Positions 45,867-56,243 are shown, numbered from the stretch's first letter. The stretch: DNA of 64,000 nucleotides from Aquimarina pacifica (GCF_000520955.1 NZ_JACC01000006.1:62001-126000), one strand, 5' to 3'. Numbers and translations: made by a program. The notes: generated by a model from the letters alone, not told the origin.

Positions 45867-46060
45867 AAACCCATTCTTATTTGTATGTTACAAATTTCAG
45901 GATTAAAAGAGTGTAATGTATTACGTTATATGCTGAATGATTTGTAGAATTTGCTGAATTCGTTACATTTTAAAAAGAGGTTGTTATTTAGTCAATCCCT
46001 TAAAAAATGATAAGTTTAGTTTCAGTACTAATAGATGCTTTGGTTTCTCATTATGAGACT

Positions 46061-48025
46061 TTAGTTCCAACTCATTCGCTGTAACCTAACAGCATTCAAA
46101 ATTGCCAATAATGCCACTCCAACGTCTGCAAAAACAGCTTCCCACATTGTTGCTAAACCACCTGCCCCTAAAATCAAGACAACCAATTTAACTCCAAAAG
46201 CCAATATGATATTCTGCCATACAATTTTTCGAGTAGAACGACTTATTTTTATAGCTCTAACTACTTTTGACGGTTGGTCGGTTTGAATGATTACGTCTGC
46301 AGTTTCAATAGCCACATCACTTCCCAAACCACCCATCGCAATCCCCACGTTACTTGCGGCTAAAACAGGTGCGTCATTGATTCCATCGCCGATAAAGGCC
46401 ACTTTATTTTCTGGATTTTTCTTCAAAATTTCAACCTCATTTAATTTATCCTCTGGTAATAGGCCGCCTTTTGCTTTTTCAACATTTAATTCTTTTGCAA
46501 TTTGTTGTGTTATGGAATCTTTATCACCTGAAAGCATTATAATATTTTTAATACCTACTTTGTGTAATGCTGAAATCGTTTCTTTGGCATCTTCTTTTAA
46601 TTCGTCTGCTATCACCACATAACCAGCGAACTTATTATCTATTGCTACTAATACAATAGATTCTACAATAGATTCGGTTTCAGTTGGAACATCTATAGCA
46701 TTCGCTATCATTAATGCTTTATTTCCTACTAAAATAGCTCTACCATTTACAACACCTTTTAAGCCTTTACCTGCAATTTCAGAGACTTCCTTTGCTTCAA
46801 AGTCTTCACCATTTTCTTTATACTCCATAATGGCTTTTGCAATAGGATGCGTGGATTGTTCCTCCAGAGCCATTAGGTATTTCATAAATTCAGATTCTTC
46901 CCAACCTATAGCTTTAATTTCCTTGATTTTGAAAACACCTTTGGTAACTGTTCCTGTTTTGTCCATCACCAAGGTATTTATTTTGGTCATCGCATCTAAA
47001 AACGAAGCACCTTTAAATAAAATACCGTTCTTTGAAGCTGCGCCTAATCCACCGAAATAACCCAATGGAATAGAAATCACCAATGCGCAAGGACAAGAAA
47101 TCACCAAGAATATTAAGGCTCTGTAAAGCCAATCTCTAAACACATAATCATCAACGAAAAAGTAAGGTAGGAAAGTAACTCCAATAGCCAAAAACACAAC
47201 TATTGGTGTATATATACGAGCAAACTGCCTAATGAATAATTCCGTTTTGGATTTACGTGCCGTAGCGTTTTGAACCAAATCCAATATTCTGGCTATAGAA
47301 CTATCTTCAAACTTATTAGTTACTTCAACTTCAATGACACTTTCTAAATTGATACTACCTGCATATACTTTGGCTTCTTTTAAAATAGAATCCGGTTTGC
47401 TTTCTCCCGTTAAGGCTGCAGTATTTAATGATGCTTTTTCAGATAATAGTAACCCATCCAACGGAATTTTCTCTCCTACCCGAATTTGAATCTTTTCTCC
47501 AATATTTACATCTTCTGGCGACACACTAGTGTAATCACCATCACGGAAAACATTAGCTTCTTTTGGGCGAACATCTAACAAGGCTTTGATATTACCCTTT
47601 GCTCTTTTAACTGCAGCATTTTGGAATAGTTCACCAACTGCATAAAATAACATTACAGCTACGCCTTCGGGATATTCACCAATTACAAATGCGCCAATAG
47701 TAGCAATAGACATTAAAAAGAACTCTGTGAAGAAATCACCTTTTTTTATACTTTCCCACCCTTCTTTCACTACAGGAAATCCAACAGGGATATAGGCTAT
47801 AACATACCAAAGAATACAAATCCAACCAGAAAAACGTGGAAAGACATCAAAATAATCAATCGCAATTCCAGCAATCAGCATTACAAGACTAAAAATAGAG
47901 GGTAAGTACGTTCTAAAATTGAATATTGCATCAGGACTATGATGGTTATGACCGCTATCGTAACTGTGTTTGTCTTGGTGTTCTTTAGGTTTTAAGTCGC
48001 GTAAATTTATTTTTTTCTTTTTCAT
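46061..48025 (-). CDS. zntA: Zn/Cd-exporting P1B-type ATPase
   Basis: A 654-residue heavy-metal pump without an HMA domain. The cytoplasmic N-terminus is His-rich instead (HQDKHSYDSGHNHHSPD, about 17-33). CPC site SCPCALVISIPLG (about 308-320), DKTGTVTKG (about 354) and GDGINDAPVL (about 566) are present, with the conserved Lys/Asp pattern of Zn/Cd/Pb pumps near the C-terminus (LVVLILGAGG...DVGVALLAILNA). Its gene is 47 bases downstream of a Fur family gene, which probably regulates it. Confidence 0.92.
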   Translation of the reverse strand: MKKKKINLRDLKPKEHQDKHSYDSGHNHHSPDAIFNFRTYLPSIFSLVMLIAGIAIDYFDVFPRFSGWICILWYVIAYIPVGFPVVKEGWESIKKGDFFTEFFLMSIATIGAFVIGEYPEGVAVMLFYAVGELFQNAAVKRAKGNIKALLDVRPKEANVFRDGDYTSVSPEDVNIGEKIQIRVGEKIPLDGLLLSEKASLNTAALTGESKPDSILKEAKVYAGSINLESVIEVEVTNKFEDSSIARILDLVQNATARKSKTELFIRQFARIYTPIVVFLAIGVTFLPYFFVDDYVFRDWLYRALIFLVISCPCALVISIPLGYFGGLGAASKNGILFKGASFLDAMTKINTLVMDKTGTVTKGVFKIKEIKAIGWEESEFMKYLMALEEQSTHPIAKAIMEYKENGEDFEAKEVSEIAGKGLKGVVNGRAILVGNKALMIANAIDVPTETESIVESIVLVAIDNKFAGYVVIADELKEDAKETISALHKVGIKNIIMLSGDKDSITQQIAKELNVEKAKGGLLPEDKLNEVEILKKNPENKVAFIGDGINDAPVLAASNVGIAMGGLGSDVAIETADVIIQTDQPSKVVRAIKISRSTRKIVWQNIILAFGVKLVVLILGAGGLATMWEAVFADVGVALLAILNAVRLQRMSWN

Positions 48026-48072
48026 AATCTGTGCAAATAATTAAAAATTGTAGTGCAACGGAAGTGCATTTA

Positions 48073-48486
48073 TTAAGTACTGCATTTCTCGCAAATTCCC
48101 TTTAACACTAAATTGGCATCTTCAGCCACATAGCCTTCTGGCAAATTAATATTTGGAATTTTATGTTCGGTAAGACAAACGGTCTCATTACAATTATTGC
48201 AATGAAAATGTAAATGCAAATCCTGTTCGAGTTCACAATTGCATCCTGTTTCACAGAGCGCATATTTTTGAACGCCCGTACCATCATCTATTTGGTGCAC
48301 TACACCTTTCTGTTCAAAAGTTTTTAGGGTTCTGAATAACGTTGTTCTATCTGCTTTCGCAAAAGCGTTCTCAATATCCGTGAGGGCAATGGCAACTTCG
48401 CTTTCAGCCATATATTTATAAATCAAAATACGCATTGCCGTTGGGCGAACGCCATTTTCCGTAAGTCTTTGTTCTATTTCTTTCAT
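48073..48486 (-). CDS. Fur family regulator in the metal island
   Basis: A 137-residue Fur protein. HTH DRTTLFRTLKTFEQKGVVH (about 47-65), metal part with CETGCNCELEQDLHLHFHCNNC and C-terminal CEKC. The extra Cys (CETGCNCE) are unusual and may form a second metal site. It differs clearly from the Fur/Zur protein at 27634. It sits between the CusB-type gene (17-base gap) and the Zn/Cd pump, so sensing zinc or cadmium is likely. Confidence 0.85.
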   Translation of the reverse strand: MKEIEQRLTENGVRPTAMRILIYKYMAESEVAIALTDIENAFAKADRTTLFRTLKTFEQKGVVHQIDDGTGVQKYALCETGCNCELEQDLHLHFHCNNCNETVCLTEHKIPNINLPEGYVAEDANLVLKGICEKCST

Positions 48487-48502
48487 TATTTAGTCTTATT
48501 TA

Positions 48503-49705
48503 TCAATGTCCGTGTTCTTCAGATTCACCTTTTTTCATTTCTGCCATTAAATAGTAAGCATTGTTAAATGCGTATTCTACATTTGATTTTTGTTCTGTTA
48601 GAAAGTCAATGGCAATCCATTCTCCATCTTGAGTACTCTTTATAACTTCATAAGGCATAAAAGCCCAATTATCACCTTCCTTTTCAGCTGAAAACACAAA
48701 GAACCTGTTGCCATCAGCAGCTATGGCACTCTCGGGCATTGCCAATGTTTTAGTGTTGTCAGTTTGAATGCGTCCCTGGATATACATTCCGGGAATCAGG
48801 TTCCCTTCCTTATTTTCAATTTCAGCGTGTACATGTATTGCTTTTGGATTCTGTTCAAAAGTCTTTCCTACGGAATAGATTTCTGCGGTAAGTTCCTTGC
48901 CAGGAATGGATTGAACATTGAAAGTGATTTTCTGCCCTTCCTTAACCTTATATACGTCCTTTTCAAAAACCATTAAATCTGCGTGCACGTGATGCGTATC
49001 TACAATTTCCATTAGGTCGGTCTGGGGTTCTACATATTGGCCTGTTTTAATTTCTACCTTTTGTACAAAGCCTTCAATAGGACTTCTAAGTGCTACCCGC
49101 TGATAAATTGTTCCGTTTCTTACGCCTGAGGCACTAATGCTCAGCTGTTTTAGTTGAGCTTCCAATCCGTTAGCCATACTTCGGGATGCTTGATATTCGG
49201 CTTCTGCCTTTTGAAAATTTGCACCGCTGCCAACACCTGCTTCGTACAGGGTTTTTTGCCGTTCATATTCCTTATTGAGAAACTGGCTATTACTATAGGC
49301 GTTGAGGTAATCCGTCTGTTTTTGAATGATATTGGGGTGTGATAGATAGGCAACTGTTTGCCCTTTATTGACCTTATCGCCTTCGATAACCTCAATGGAA
49401 ACTACATTAGCACCAACCACCGTAGTTATAGTAGCTTCGTTTTGTGGTGGGACTTCCAACTGACCATTGGCTTTCACGTACCCACTCATATTTCGCATTG
49501 GTAAGGTATCGATTTGTATTTGTAATGCATTAAACTGCTTTTCTGTCAATAGCACTTCCTCGGCCTCACCTTCGGAATGCTCTTCTTTCATTTCAGAATC
49601 TGTCTCTTTATTTTCTGCGGCACTACTTTTCGAATCGCCACAAGAGGCAAAGCCTAAAAGCATTGTCAGTAGTCCTATAATTGTGTATTTAGATAGATTT
49701 TTCAT
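48503..49705 (-). CDS. RND periplasmic adaptor, CusB/CzcB type
   Basis: A 400-residue lipoprotein (lipobox GFASC) that links the RND pump to the outer membrane. A Glu-rich, His-containing segment (about 33-50) is followed by the barrel-sandwich and alpha-hairpin parts (EVIEGDKVNKGQTVAYLSHPNI, QKTLYEAGVGSGANFQKAEAEY) and the beta-barrel (PGKELTAEIYSVG, LIPGMYIQGRI). The C-terminus ends in EEHGH. One base overlaps the pump gene. It forms a tripartite metal exporter with the CusA-TolC fusion. Confidence 0.92.
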   Translation of the reverse strand: MKNLSKYTIIGLLTMLLGFASCGDSKSSAAENKETDSEMKEEHSEGEAEEVLLTEKQFNALQIQIDTLPMRNMSGYVKANGQLEVPPQNEATITTVVGANVVSIEVIEGDKVNKGQTVAYLSHPNIIQKQTDYLNAYSNSQFLNKEYERQKTLYEAGVGSGANFQKAEAEYQASRSMANGLEAQLKQLSISASGVRNGTIYQRVALRSPIEGFVQKVEIKTGQYVEPQTDLMEIVDTHHVHADLMVFEKDVYKVKEGQKITFNVQSIPGKELTAEIYSVGKTFEQNPKAIHVHAEIENKEGNLIPGMYIQGRIQTDNTKTLAMPESAIAADGNRFFVFSAEKEGDNWAFMPYEVIKSTQDGEWIAIDFLTEQKSNVEYAFNNAYYLMAEMKKGESEEHGH

Positions 49706-52700
49706 TATTGTTTGAAATATTGTAGTTCAAAAACTGATTTTAGGTAATTGTCGAGAGCGGCCAGCGCATCCATTTCGGTCTGTATGGCGTCCCTTATGAT
49801 TTGAGTGAAAGCTGCGTAATCAACTGCACCTTCTCTATAAGCTAATAACGCGCCCCGTCTTTGCTCTCCGGCAAGTGGCAACGCTTTATCTTTATAAAAT
49901 TGCCAAGATACTTTCCACTTTTGATAGGCTTGTACGGCTTGTCGATATTCTGATTGCAATTGGCGTTTTACAAAGTCCGCATTAGTCTTGGCAATTTCAC
50001 TGTCTATTTTAGCGGCCTTGGCTTGACTTCGTTTTGTTCCAGAGAATAGGGGAACAGATATTCCTGCTTGATAAGTGTAAAACCCGTTGCTTCCATTTAC
50101 TTGTTGTAATCCGCCTTGAAGATTTAGATTTGGTAACAAATCAGAACGAGCAGCTTTATAGCCAGCTTCGGCTTCGTCGATTCGCTTTTGTGAAAGTTCC
50201 AGTTCGGGATGATTCTTTATACTTGCGGATATTCCCAATACAGCAACTTCACTTTCGTCCAGTGTGTCGGGAACGGTGTAAAAAGTATCGGAAACCAACC
50301 AAAGGTTAAGCTTTTGCAGCGCAATGGCATAGTCGCTCTCGGCCTGTTGCAGTTTATTATTGATTTGCAACGCCTGATTGGTTGCAGATGAATATTCCAA
50401 TCTTGAAATAGCCTCTACCTTATAATTGAGTTCGATTGCTTTTTCAAACTGTGAATAGATAGAATCCAGTTCACGGTAGAGTATAAATTTCTGTCTTTGT
50501 TGGTACGCTTGAGACCACGCCTTTTTCACTTCCTGTTCCACTTGCAGTCCAGAAAGGTTGAGCGCAGTTTCTGCCAATGCAATTCGCTTTTGCTGTAAAC
50601 GCTTCTTTGCACCAATACCAAATAGATTGATATTCTGCTGACCTACACCCACTAAAGTGTAAATACCTTGACCATCGTTTACTTCCTCACCGCCTGTAAA
50701 AACTTGGGTGTTCCCTAAGTCATACGCTGTGCCTTTAAGGGCGTTCTGTTTTTGAATTTCCAACTGTTTTGTTTTCAATAGCGGATAATTTTTCTTTGCA
50801 ATTTCCACTGCTTGTTTAAACGAGATAGCAGGTATTGCATCACTATCTTGAACTTGTTGCGCATTGGCGAAAGCCGAAGTAAGTAGTAAGCACAACATCG
50901 CTGTTGCGGTTACGAATTTAGGATTGAGCTTCGTCTTACGTTCAGAACGCTTTTCTACCCATTGATAAAAAATTGGAAGGATAAAAAGGGTCAATAATGT
51001 TGAAGTAATTAATCCACCTATAACAACAGTCGCCAATGGTCGCTGTACTTCAGCTCCTGCAGATGCAGAAACGGCCATAGGCAAAAAACCAAGTATATCG
51101 GTAAAGGCCGTGAGCATAATAGGCCGTACTCTTCTTTTTGTTCCCTCTACAATACGTTCTTTGAGATCGGTAACACCTTCCTCTTTCAACTCGTTCAGTC
51201 CACTAATCATCACCAAACCATTCAGTACAGCAACACCGAATAATACGATAAAGCCGACACCCGCGGAAATGCTAAATGGCATATCCCTAAGCCATAGGGC
51301 AAAAACACCACCGATAGTAGCCATCGGTATAGCCAAATAAATCATCAAGGTTTGTGGAAAAGATTTTAATGCAAAGTAAATCAGGATGAATATTAGCAAT
51401 AATGCAATAGGAACAACGGTCTGCAATCGGTCACTTGCCCTTTCTAGATTCTCGAATGCACCTCCATAGCGTATAAAATACCCTGGTGGTAAATCAAGAT
51501 TTGCATCCAGTTTATCCTTTATCTCATTGACTAATGATTCTACATCCCGTCCACGGACATTTACACCCACATAGGTTCTACGATTGGTATTATCCCGGCT
51601 TATCTGCATCGGTCCTGGTGTGTATTCGATATTTGCCAATTCTTGAAGTGGAATTTGTGAACCGTTTGGTAAATTGATGTATAGATTTCTGATGTCGTTG
51701 ATATCTGTACGGTTCTGCTCATCGAGTCTAACGACCAAATCGAAACGCTTTTCGCCCTCAAAGATGACACCCGCATAACCCCCTGCAAAAGCAGATTGGA
51801 CTATCATATTGAGTTGGTCAATGCTCACACCGTATTGCGCTAGTTTATCGCGATTGTACTTTATGGTCATTTGAGGTAATCCCGAAGTAGCTTCCGCCCT
51901 CATATCGCCTATACCATTAGTGCCAGCTATGATTTTGGTAATCTCATCCGCTTTGGCAGCAAGTACATCAATATCCTCACCATATATTTTAATAGCAACA
52001 TCCTCGCGTATGCCTTCCAAAAGTTCATTAAACCTCATTTCAATAGGTTGGGTAAACTCATAATTGACACCTGGGATAATGCTTACCACTTCCTTCATCT
52101 TATCTATAAGTTCATCCTTTGAATCAGCTGACACCCATTCGTCCTGTGGTTTCAGTATAACGAATACATCTGCAAAGTCCATCGGCATCGGGTCAGTTGG
52201 TACTTCAGCCACACCGATACGACTCACAATTTTTTCCACTTCAGGAAATTCAGCCTTTACAATGCGTTCTACTTTAGTAGTTGTCTCAATGGTTTCGCTG
52301 AGCGAACTACCGGGTTTAAGGATGGCGTGGAAGGCAATATCACCCTCATCCAATTGTGGGATAAACTCGCCGCCCATTTTAGAAAATACAAATACGGCTA
52401 CAGCGAATATGGCAACTGCAATACCCACAACCCACTTTCCTTTTTTCAAGGCTCGCATTAAAAGGGGTTCATACTTATGTTGTACCCATTGCACAAAACG
52501 GTCGCCCCAAGATTTTTTTTCCGTTTTGGGTGGTTTTAAAAATAAGGCTGACATCATAGGCACATAGGTTAGACACAGAATCATTGCCCCCATCATCGCA
52601 AATATGAATGTTAATGCCATTGGCTGGAACATCTTTCCTTCTACACCTTCCAATGCTAAAATGGGAAGGAATACAATTAGGATTATCAACTGGCCGAAAA

Positions 52701-54048
52701 AAGCAGCATTCATCATCTTTTTGGATGCATCGGCAGCGATTACGTCTCGGTCTTCCTTTTTTAAAGCTTTCTTTTTAAATATATAACTACCCATAAGAAA
52801 TACGCTTGCTTCCACAATGATAACCGCGCCATCGACAATGATTCCGAAGTCGATTGCCCCTAAACTCATTAGGTTTGCCCAGACGTTAAAAACATTCATA
52901 AGTATAAAAGCGAATAATAAGGATAGCGGTATAGTAGAAGCTACAATCAATCCACCACGCCAGTTACCTAGCAAAAAAACCAAAACAAAAATTACGATGA
53001 GTGCACCTTCCAGTAGATTGTTGCGCACTGTACCAGTAGTTTCGTTTATAAGCTTACTTCTATCCAATAAAGGTTGAATGACAACCCCTTCAGGTAAAGA
53101 TTTCTGTATTTCGGTCATTCTTTCCTTCACTCGGACAATGACCTCATTTGAGTTTGCACCTTTAAGCATCATTACCAATCCACCAACGACTTCACCTTCA
53201 CCATCCTGTGTCAATGCTCCATAGCGTACGGCAGAACCAAAACGTACATCGGCAACATCACTTACGGTTATTGGTATACCATTTTCATTTTTGATAATGA
53301 TTTTTTTAATGTCATCAAGGTTGCGTACCAAACCTTCGCCACGGATAAAGTTGGCTTGGTGATTTTTTTCGATATAAGCACCACCTGTATTTTTATTGTT
53401 GGCTTCCAAGGCTTCAAAAACATCAGTAATGGCAAGACCGATAGCCTTTAGCTCATTGGGGTCTACGGCTACCTCATACTGTTTTATTTTTCCGCCAATG
53501 GCATTGATTTCAACAACCCCTGGAACCATTGCCATTTGTCTTTGAACAATCCAGTCTTGCATCGTACGTAAATCGGACAAAGAATATTTATCCTGAAACT
53601 CAGGTTCAACTTTCAGGGTATATTGATATACTTCGCCCAAGCCTGTTGAAATAGGTCCCATAGACGGTTGCCCTAGTTCTTCGGGTATCTGCTCACGAAC
53701 TTCAGTCAGTTTTTCGGAAACAAGCTGACGTGGTAGATACGTTCCCATATCATCATCAAATACCACCGTAACCACGGAAAGTCCAAATCGTGAAATCGAG
53801 CGGATTTCCTTTACATTGGGCAGATTGCTCATAGCAACTTCTATTGGATAGGTAACGAATTGCTCGATATCCTCTGTACCCAGATTGGGCGATTGTGTGA
53901 TGACTTGCACCTGATTATTAGTAATATCTGGTACGGCGTCAATAGGAACTTGAGTCATACTATAGATACCTGCACCGATGAGTGCCAAGGTTAGCAGACC
54001 AATTATAAATTTGTTATTGATTGAAAAATCAATGATTTTGTTAATCAT
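49705..54048 (-). CDS. CusA/CzcA RND pump fused to TolC-type channel
   Basis: A 1447-residue fusion. Residues 1-1035 form a heavy-metal RND pump: N-terminal TM helix, PDITNNQVQVITQSP, TM4 proton residue in DFGIIVDGAVIIVE, and a C-terminal run of helices. At about 1041-1063 a signal-peptide-like stretch ends AFANAQ, and residues 1075-1440 form an outer membrane efflux protein (ISFKQAVEIAKKNYPLL, YKAARSDLLPNLNLQGGLQQV). Cleavage there would release the channel. CzcA against CusA cannot be settled by eye. The sequence is visibly less AT-rich than the chromosome core. Confidence 0.92.
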   Translation of the reverse strand: MINKIIDFSINNKFIIGLLTLALIGAGIYSMTQVPIDAVPDITNNQVQVITQSPNLGTEDIEQFVTYPIEVAMSNLPNVKEIRSISRFGLSVVTVVFDDDMGTYLPRQLVSEKLTEVREQIPEELGQPSMGPISTGLGEVYQYTLKVEPEFQDKYSLSDLRTMQDWIVQRQMAMVPGVVEINAIGGKIKQYEVAVDPNELKAIGLAITDVFEALEANNKNTGGAYIEKNHQANFIRGEGLVRNLDDIKKIIIKNENGIPITVSDVADVRFGSAVRYGALTQDGEGEVVGGLVMMLKGANSNEVIVRVKERMTEIQKSLPEGVVIQPLLDRSKLINETTGTVRNNLLEGALIVIFVLVFLLGNWRGGLIVASTIPLSLLFAFILMNVFNVWANLMSLGAIDFGIIVDGAVIIVEASVFLMGSYIFKKKALKKEDRDVIAADASKKMMNAAFFGQLIILIVFLPILALEGVEGKMFQPMALTFIFAMMGAMILCLTYVPMMSALFLKPPKTEKKSWGDRFVQWVQHKYEPLLMRALKKGKWVVGIAVAIFAVAVFVFSKMGGEFIPQLDEGDIAFHAILKPGSSLSETIETTTKVERIVKAEFPEVEKIVSRIGVAEVPTDPMPMDFADVFVILKPQDEWVSADSKDELIDKMKEVVSIIPGVNYEFTQPIEMRFNELLEGIREDVAIKIYGEDIDVLAAKADEITKIIAGTNGIGDMRAEATSGLPQMTIKYNRDKLAQYGVSIDQLNMIVQSAFAGGYAGVIFEGEKRFDLVVRLDEQNRTDINDIRNLYINLPNGSQIPLQELANIEYTPGPMQISRDNTNRRTYVGVNVRGRDVESLVNEIKDKLDANLDLPPGYFIRYGGAFENLERASDRLQTVVPIALLLIFILIYFALKSFPQTLMIYLAIPMATIGGVFALWLRDMPFSISAGVGFIVLFGVAVLNGLVMISGLNELKEEGVTDLKERIVEGTKRRVRPIMLTAFTDILGFLPMAVSASAGAEVQRPLATVVIGGLITSTLLTLFILPIFYQWVEKRSERKTKLNPKFVTATAMLCLLLTSAFANAQQVQDSDAIPAISFKQAVEIAKKNYPLLKTKQLEIQKQNALKGTAYDLGNTQVFTGGEEVNDGQGIYTLVGVGQQNINLFGIGAKKRLQQKRIALAETALNLSGLQVEQEVKKAWSQAYQQRQKFILYRELDSIYSQFEKAIELNYKVEAISRLEYSSATNQALQINNKLQQAESDYAIALQKLNLWLVSDTFYTVPDTLDESEVAVLGISASIKNHPELELSQKRIDEAEAGYKAARSDLLPNLNLQGGLQQVNGSNGFYTYQAGISVPLFSGTKRSQAKAAKIDSEIAKTNADFVKRQLQSEYRQAVQAYQKWKVSWQFYKDKALPLAGEQRRGALLAYREGAVDYAAFTQIIRDAIQTEMDALAALDNYLKSVFELQYFKQ

Positions 54049-54175
54049 AGAATGAAAAGGGTATTAATTCAGTTTACATTCGCGTTGAACACTTAGAGTA
54101 CAATGCAACGCACGACCTTGATATATCCAAATTGGGATACATCAGAACAGGACATAGTTATCCTTTAAAACTGAA

Positions 54176-54484
54176 TTAAACCTGTGGTGGCTGTAAAAGG
54201 GAAAGGGAAATATCCTTACCTACACTATCAAAATGGTTAAAGTTATCTTGCGAAATTAGTGGTTGCAGGGGCTTAAACACCGCAAGTCCAAAATTTATGG
54301 TATGAACGTGGCAACAATGGCACTGGCAAAACGGCGAGCAAAGTTCGCAGTCTTGGTCGTGGTCGCCATCAAAATCAACCATTGTAACAACTTGGGAATC
54401 ATCAGTAATGTTTCCAGTATCACTACAAGGCACTACATTTAGTGCCAAAAAGTAAATTGATAATATGAATGCGAAATATTTCAA
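54176..54484 (-). CDS. Small Cys/His-rich exported protein
   Basis: A 102-residue protein. Signal peptide (1-17) with a Cys at about 20, then HDQDCELCSPFCQCHCCHVHTINF (six Cys and three His, about 43-66). Similar short genes (DUF6660 type) often stand beside RND metal pumps in Flavobacteria. The start is TTG at 54484, only four bases after a -7 box TATCTTTG, so the mRNA is leaderless or the true start is further in. It lies upstream of the CusA-type gene and probably senses or binds the pumped metal. Confidence 0.65.
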   Translation of the reverse strand: MKYFAFILSIYFLALNVVPCSDTGNITDDSQVVTMVDFDGDHDQDCELCSPFCQCHCCHVHTINFGLAVFKPLQPLISQDNFNHFDSVGKDISLSLLQPPQV

Positions 54485-54488
54485 GTTA

Positions 54489-54523
54489 CAAAGATAAAAA
54501 TATTATGATGCAACTGTGTTGCA
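54489..54523 (-). promoter_or_regulatory. Zur-like palindrome and -7 box
   Basis: TGCAACTGTGTTGCA (54509-54523) is a perfect palindrome around TGT, matching the core GCAAC-N3-GTTGC of the boxes at 17905 and 26150. On the minus strand TATCTTTG (54496-54489) follows 13 bases later. The TTG to -7 spacing of 14 is short, so repression or activation is unclear. Confidence 0.55.
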
Positions 54524-54536
54524 AATATGATTAAGG

Positions 54537-56243
54537 TTAACTCGCACAACAACTCAACTTTGAAACATCTTTTCCAAAAGTGATAGCGGCTAATTTAATT
54601 CCTTCACCTAATGTCAAATATGGATAAAAACTTTCAGCTAAATCACTTATAGTGATTCCAAATTTAATAGCCATACTTAATTGTTGTATCAGTTCTCCGC
54701 CTTCTGGTGCAACTACTCTTGCGCCAATCAATTTATCGGTTTCTAAGTTACGTATCAGTTTTATAAACCCTCTGGCATCTTGAGCTGCCAATGCTCTTGG
54801 AACGTGAATTAAATCAAGTTTACTGACTTCAAAAGGAATTTCCTTTTTTTCTGCTTCTATTTCATCTATACCTGCTCCCGCGATTTGAGGGTCTGTAAAT
54901 ACTACCCAAGGCAATGATGAATAATCAATACTGGTTTTTGATAATGAAAATGCATTATTAACTGCTGCATTGCCTTCGGTTGCTGCTGTATATACAAATG
55001 CTGGTGTATTGGTGACATCTCCTGACGCAAAAATATTGGAAATGTTGGTTTCCATTTTCTCGTTGACTATAATATGGCCTCTTTCTGTTAAATTAATATC
55101 AATATTTTCAAGTCCTAATTTAGAGGTGTTTGGCTTCGTCCCTGTAGCCACCACAATATGTCCTTTTTCGATGATTTGTGTTGTGGAACCGTCAGGGCAT
55201 TTACAATGTATAATTGTATTGTCTCCATCCTTTTCAAATTTAAAAGCTCTAAAATTTGGTAAAACCTCAATCCCTTCACTTTTCATTTGTTCTACCAAAA
55301 CATCTGTAATATCTTTTGTTTGACTGCGTAACGGCCTATCGGTAAATTCAATGATACGCACTTTTACACCTAAACGATTATATGCCATCGCAATTTCCAA
55401 ACCGATATAACCAGCTCCCATAATGGTCAGACTTTTGGGTTTCTCTTCTAAATCGAATAAGGACACATTGGTTAAATAATCAACCTCATTCAGTCCTTCA
55501 ATATTTGGGATATTGGTAGTTGCTCCTGTTGCTATTATAATGTTGGTTGCTGTGTAGGTGTCTTTTCTATCTACAAGTATTGTGTTATTATCCACAAACT
55601 CTGCCCATCCTTTTAGCATGGTTAAGTTTTCAAAATCACTGACCACATCCAGATATTTTTGTTGCTGAAGTGAAGCAACCAATGCTTTTTTATCTTTTAT
55701 GATTTGTGCAAAATCAATCTCTGCACCTTTAGGTTTTATACCCTTAAAATTGGAATGCGTAGCGTGACGTACCGTTTCGGCAGCTCTAATAAGATTTTTA
55801 GACGGCACACAACCCACGTTCACGCAAGTGCCACCAAAATCCAATCCTGCATTTACCATTAGCGTTGTGAGTCCTAAACCTTCAGCCTTAATCGCTGCTG
55901 AAAATGCCGCAGAACCACCACCAATAACTATTAAATCGTATTGATTTTTGCTTTTGGAATTTACAGCTGAAACCTCTTCCTCGTCGACATTATTTATGAC
56001 CGAATAATCACCAACGCTGTTTACTGCATCTATTACATTTGCCTTACTCATCTTATCAACATCAATAGTAAATTCGCCCTTTCCGGTTCCGTGGTTAACT
56101 GTGGAACTTAAAACACCTTCAGTTGCGTTCATATCCTTTTCGATATGTGTTGCACAACCTTCACAGGTCATACCTTCTATTTCCAATGAAATTGTTTCTG
56201 TGTTTTGAGGCATTTGGCTTTTCATTTTAGCTGTATTTTTCAT
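54537..56243 (-). CDS. merA: Mercuric reductase with N-terminal HMA domain
   Basis: A 568-residue flavoenzyme that reduces Hg(II) to Hg(0) with NADPH in the cytoplasm. The HMA domain lies at about 14-80 (GMTCEGCATHIEK). The reductase has the FAD site IGGGSAAFSAA (about 110), redox-active GGTCVNVGCVPSKN (about 136-149), NADPH site MGAGYIGLEIA and the C-terminal Cys pair SCCAS (565-566) needed to take up mercury. Last gene of an ArsR-MerTP-HMA-MerA operon; no merB is present, so inorganic mercury is the target. Confidence 0.95.
   Translation of the reverse strand: MKNTAKMKSQMPQNTETISLEIEGMTCEGCATHIEKDMNATEGVLSSTVNHGTGKGEFTIDVDKMSKANVIDAVNSVGDYSVINNVDEEEVSAVNSKSKNQYDLIVIGGGSAAFSAAIKAEGLGLTTLMVNAGLDFGGTCVNVGCVPSKNLIRAAETVRHATHSNFKGIKPKGAEIDFAQIIKDKKALVASLQQQKYLDVVSDFENLTMLKGWAEFVDNNTILVDRKDTYTATNIIIATGATTNIPNIEGLNEVDYLTNVSLFDLEEKPKSLTIMGAGYIGLEIAMAYNRLGVKVRIIEFTDRPLRSQTKDITDVLVEQMKSEGIEVLPNFRAFKFEKDGDNTIIHCKCPDGSTTQIIEKGHIVVATGTKPNTSKLGLENIDINLTERGHIIVNEKMETNISNIFASGDVTNTPAFVYTAATEGNAAVNNAFSLSKTSIDYSSLPWVVFTDPQIAGAGIDEIEAEKKEIPFEVSKLDLIHVPRALAAQDARGFIKLIRNLETDKLIGARVVAPEGGELIQQLSMAIKFGITISDLAESFYPYLTLGEGIKLAAITFGKDVSKLSCCAS

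Noticed and set aside
52064-52567. Plus-strand frame of 167 codons inside the CusA-type gene
   Set aside because: Antisense shadow in a less AT-rich gene; Ser/Thr/Ile-rich and without a start context.
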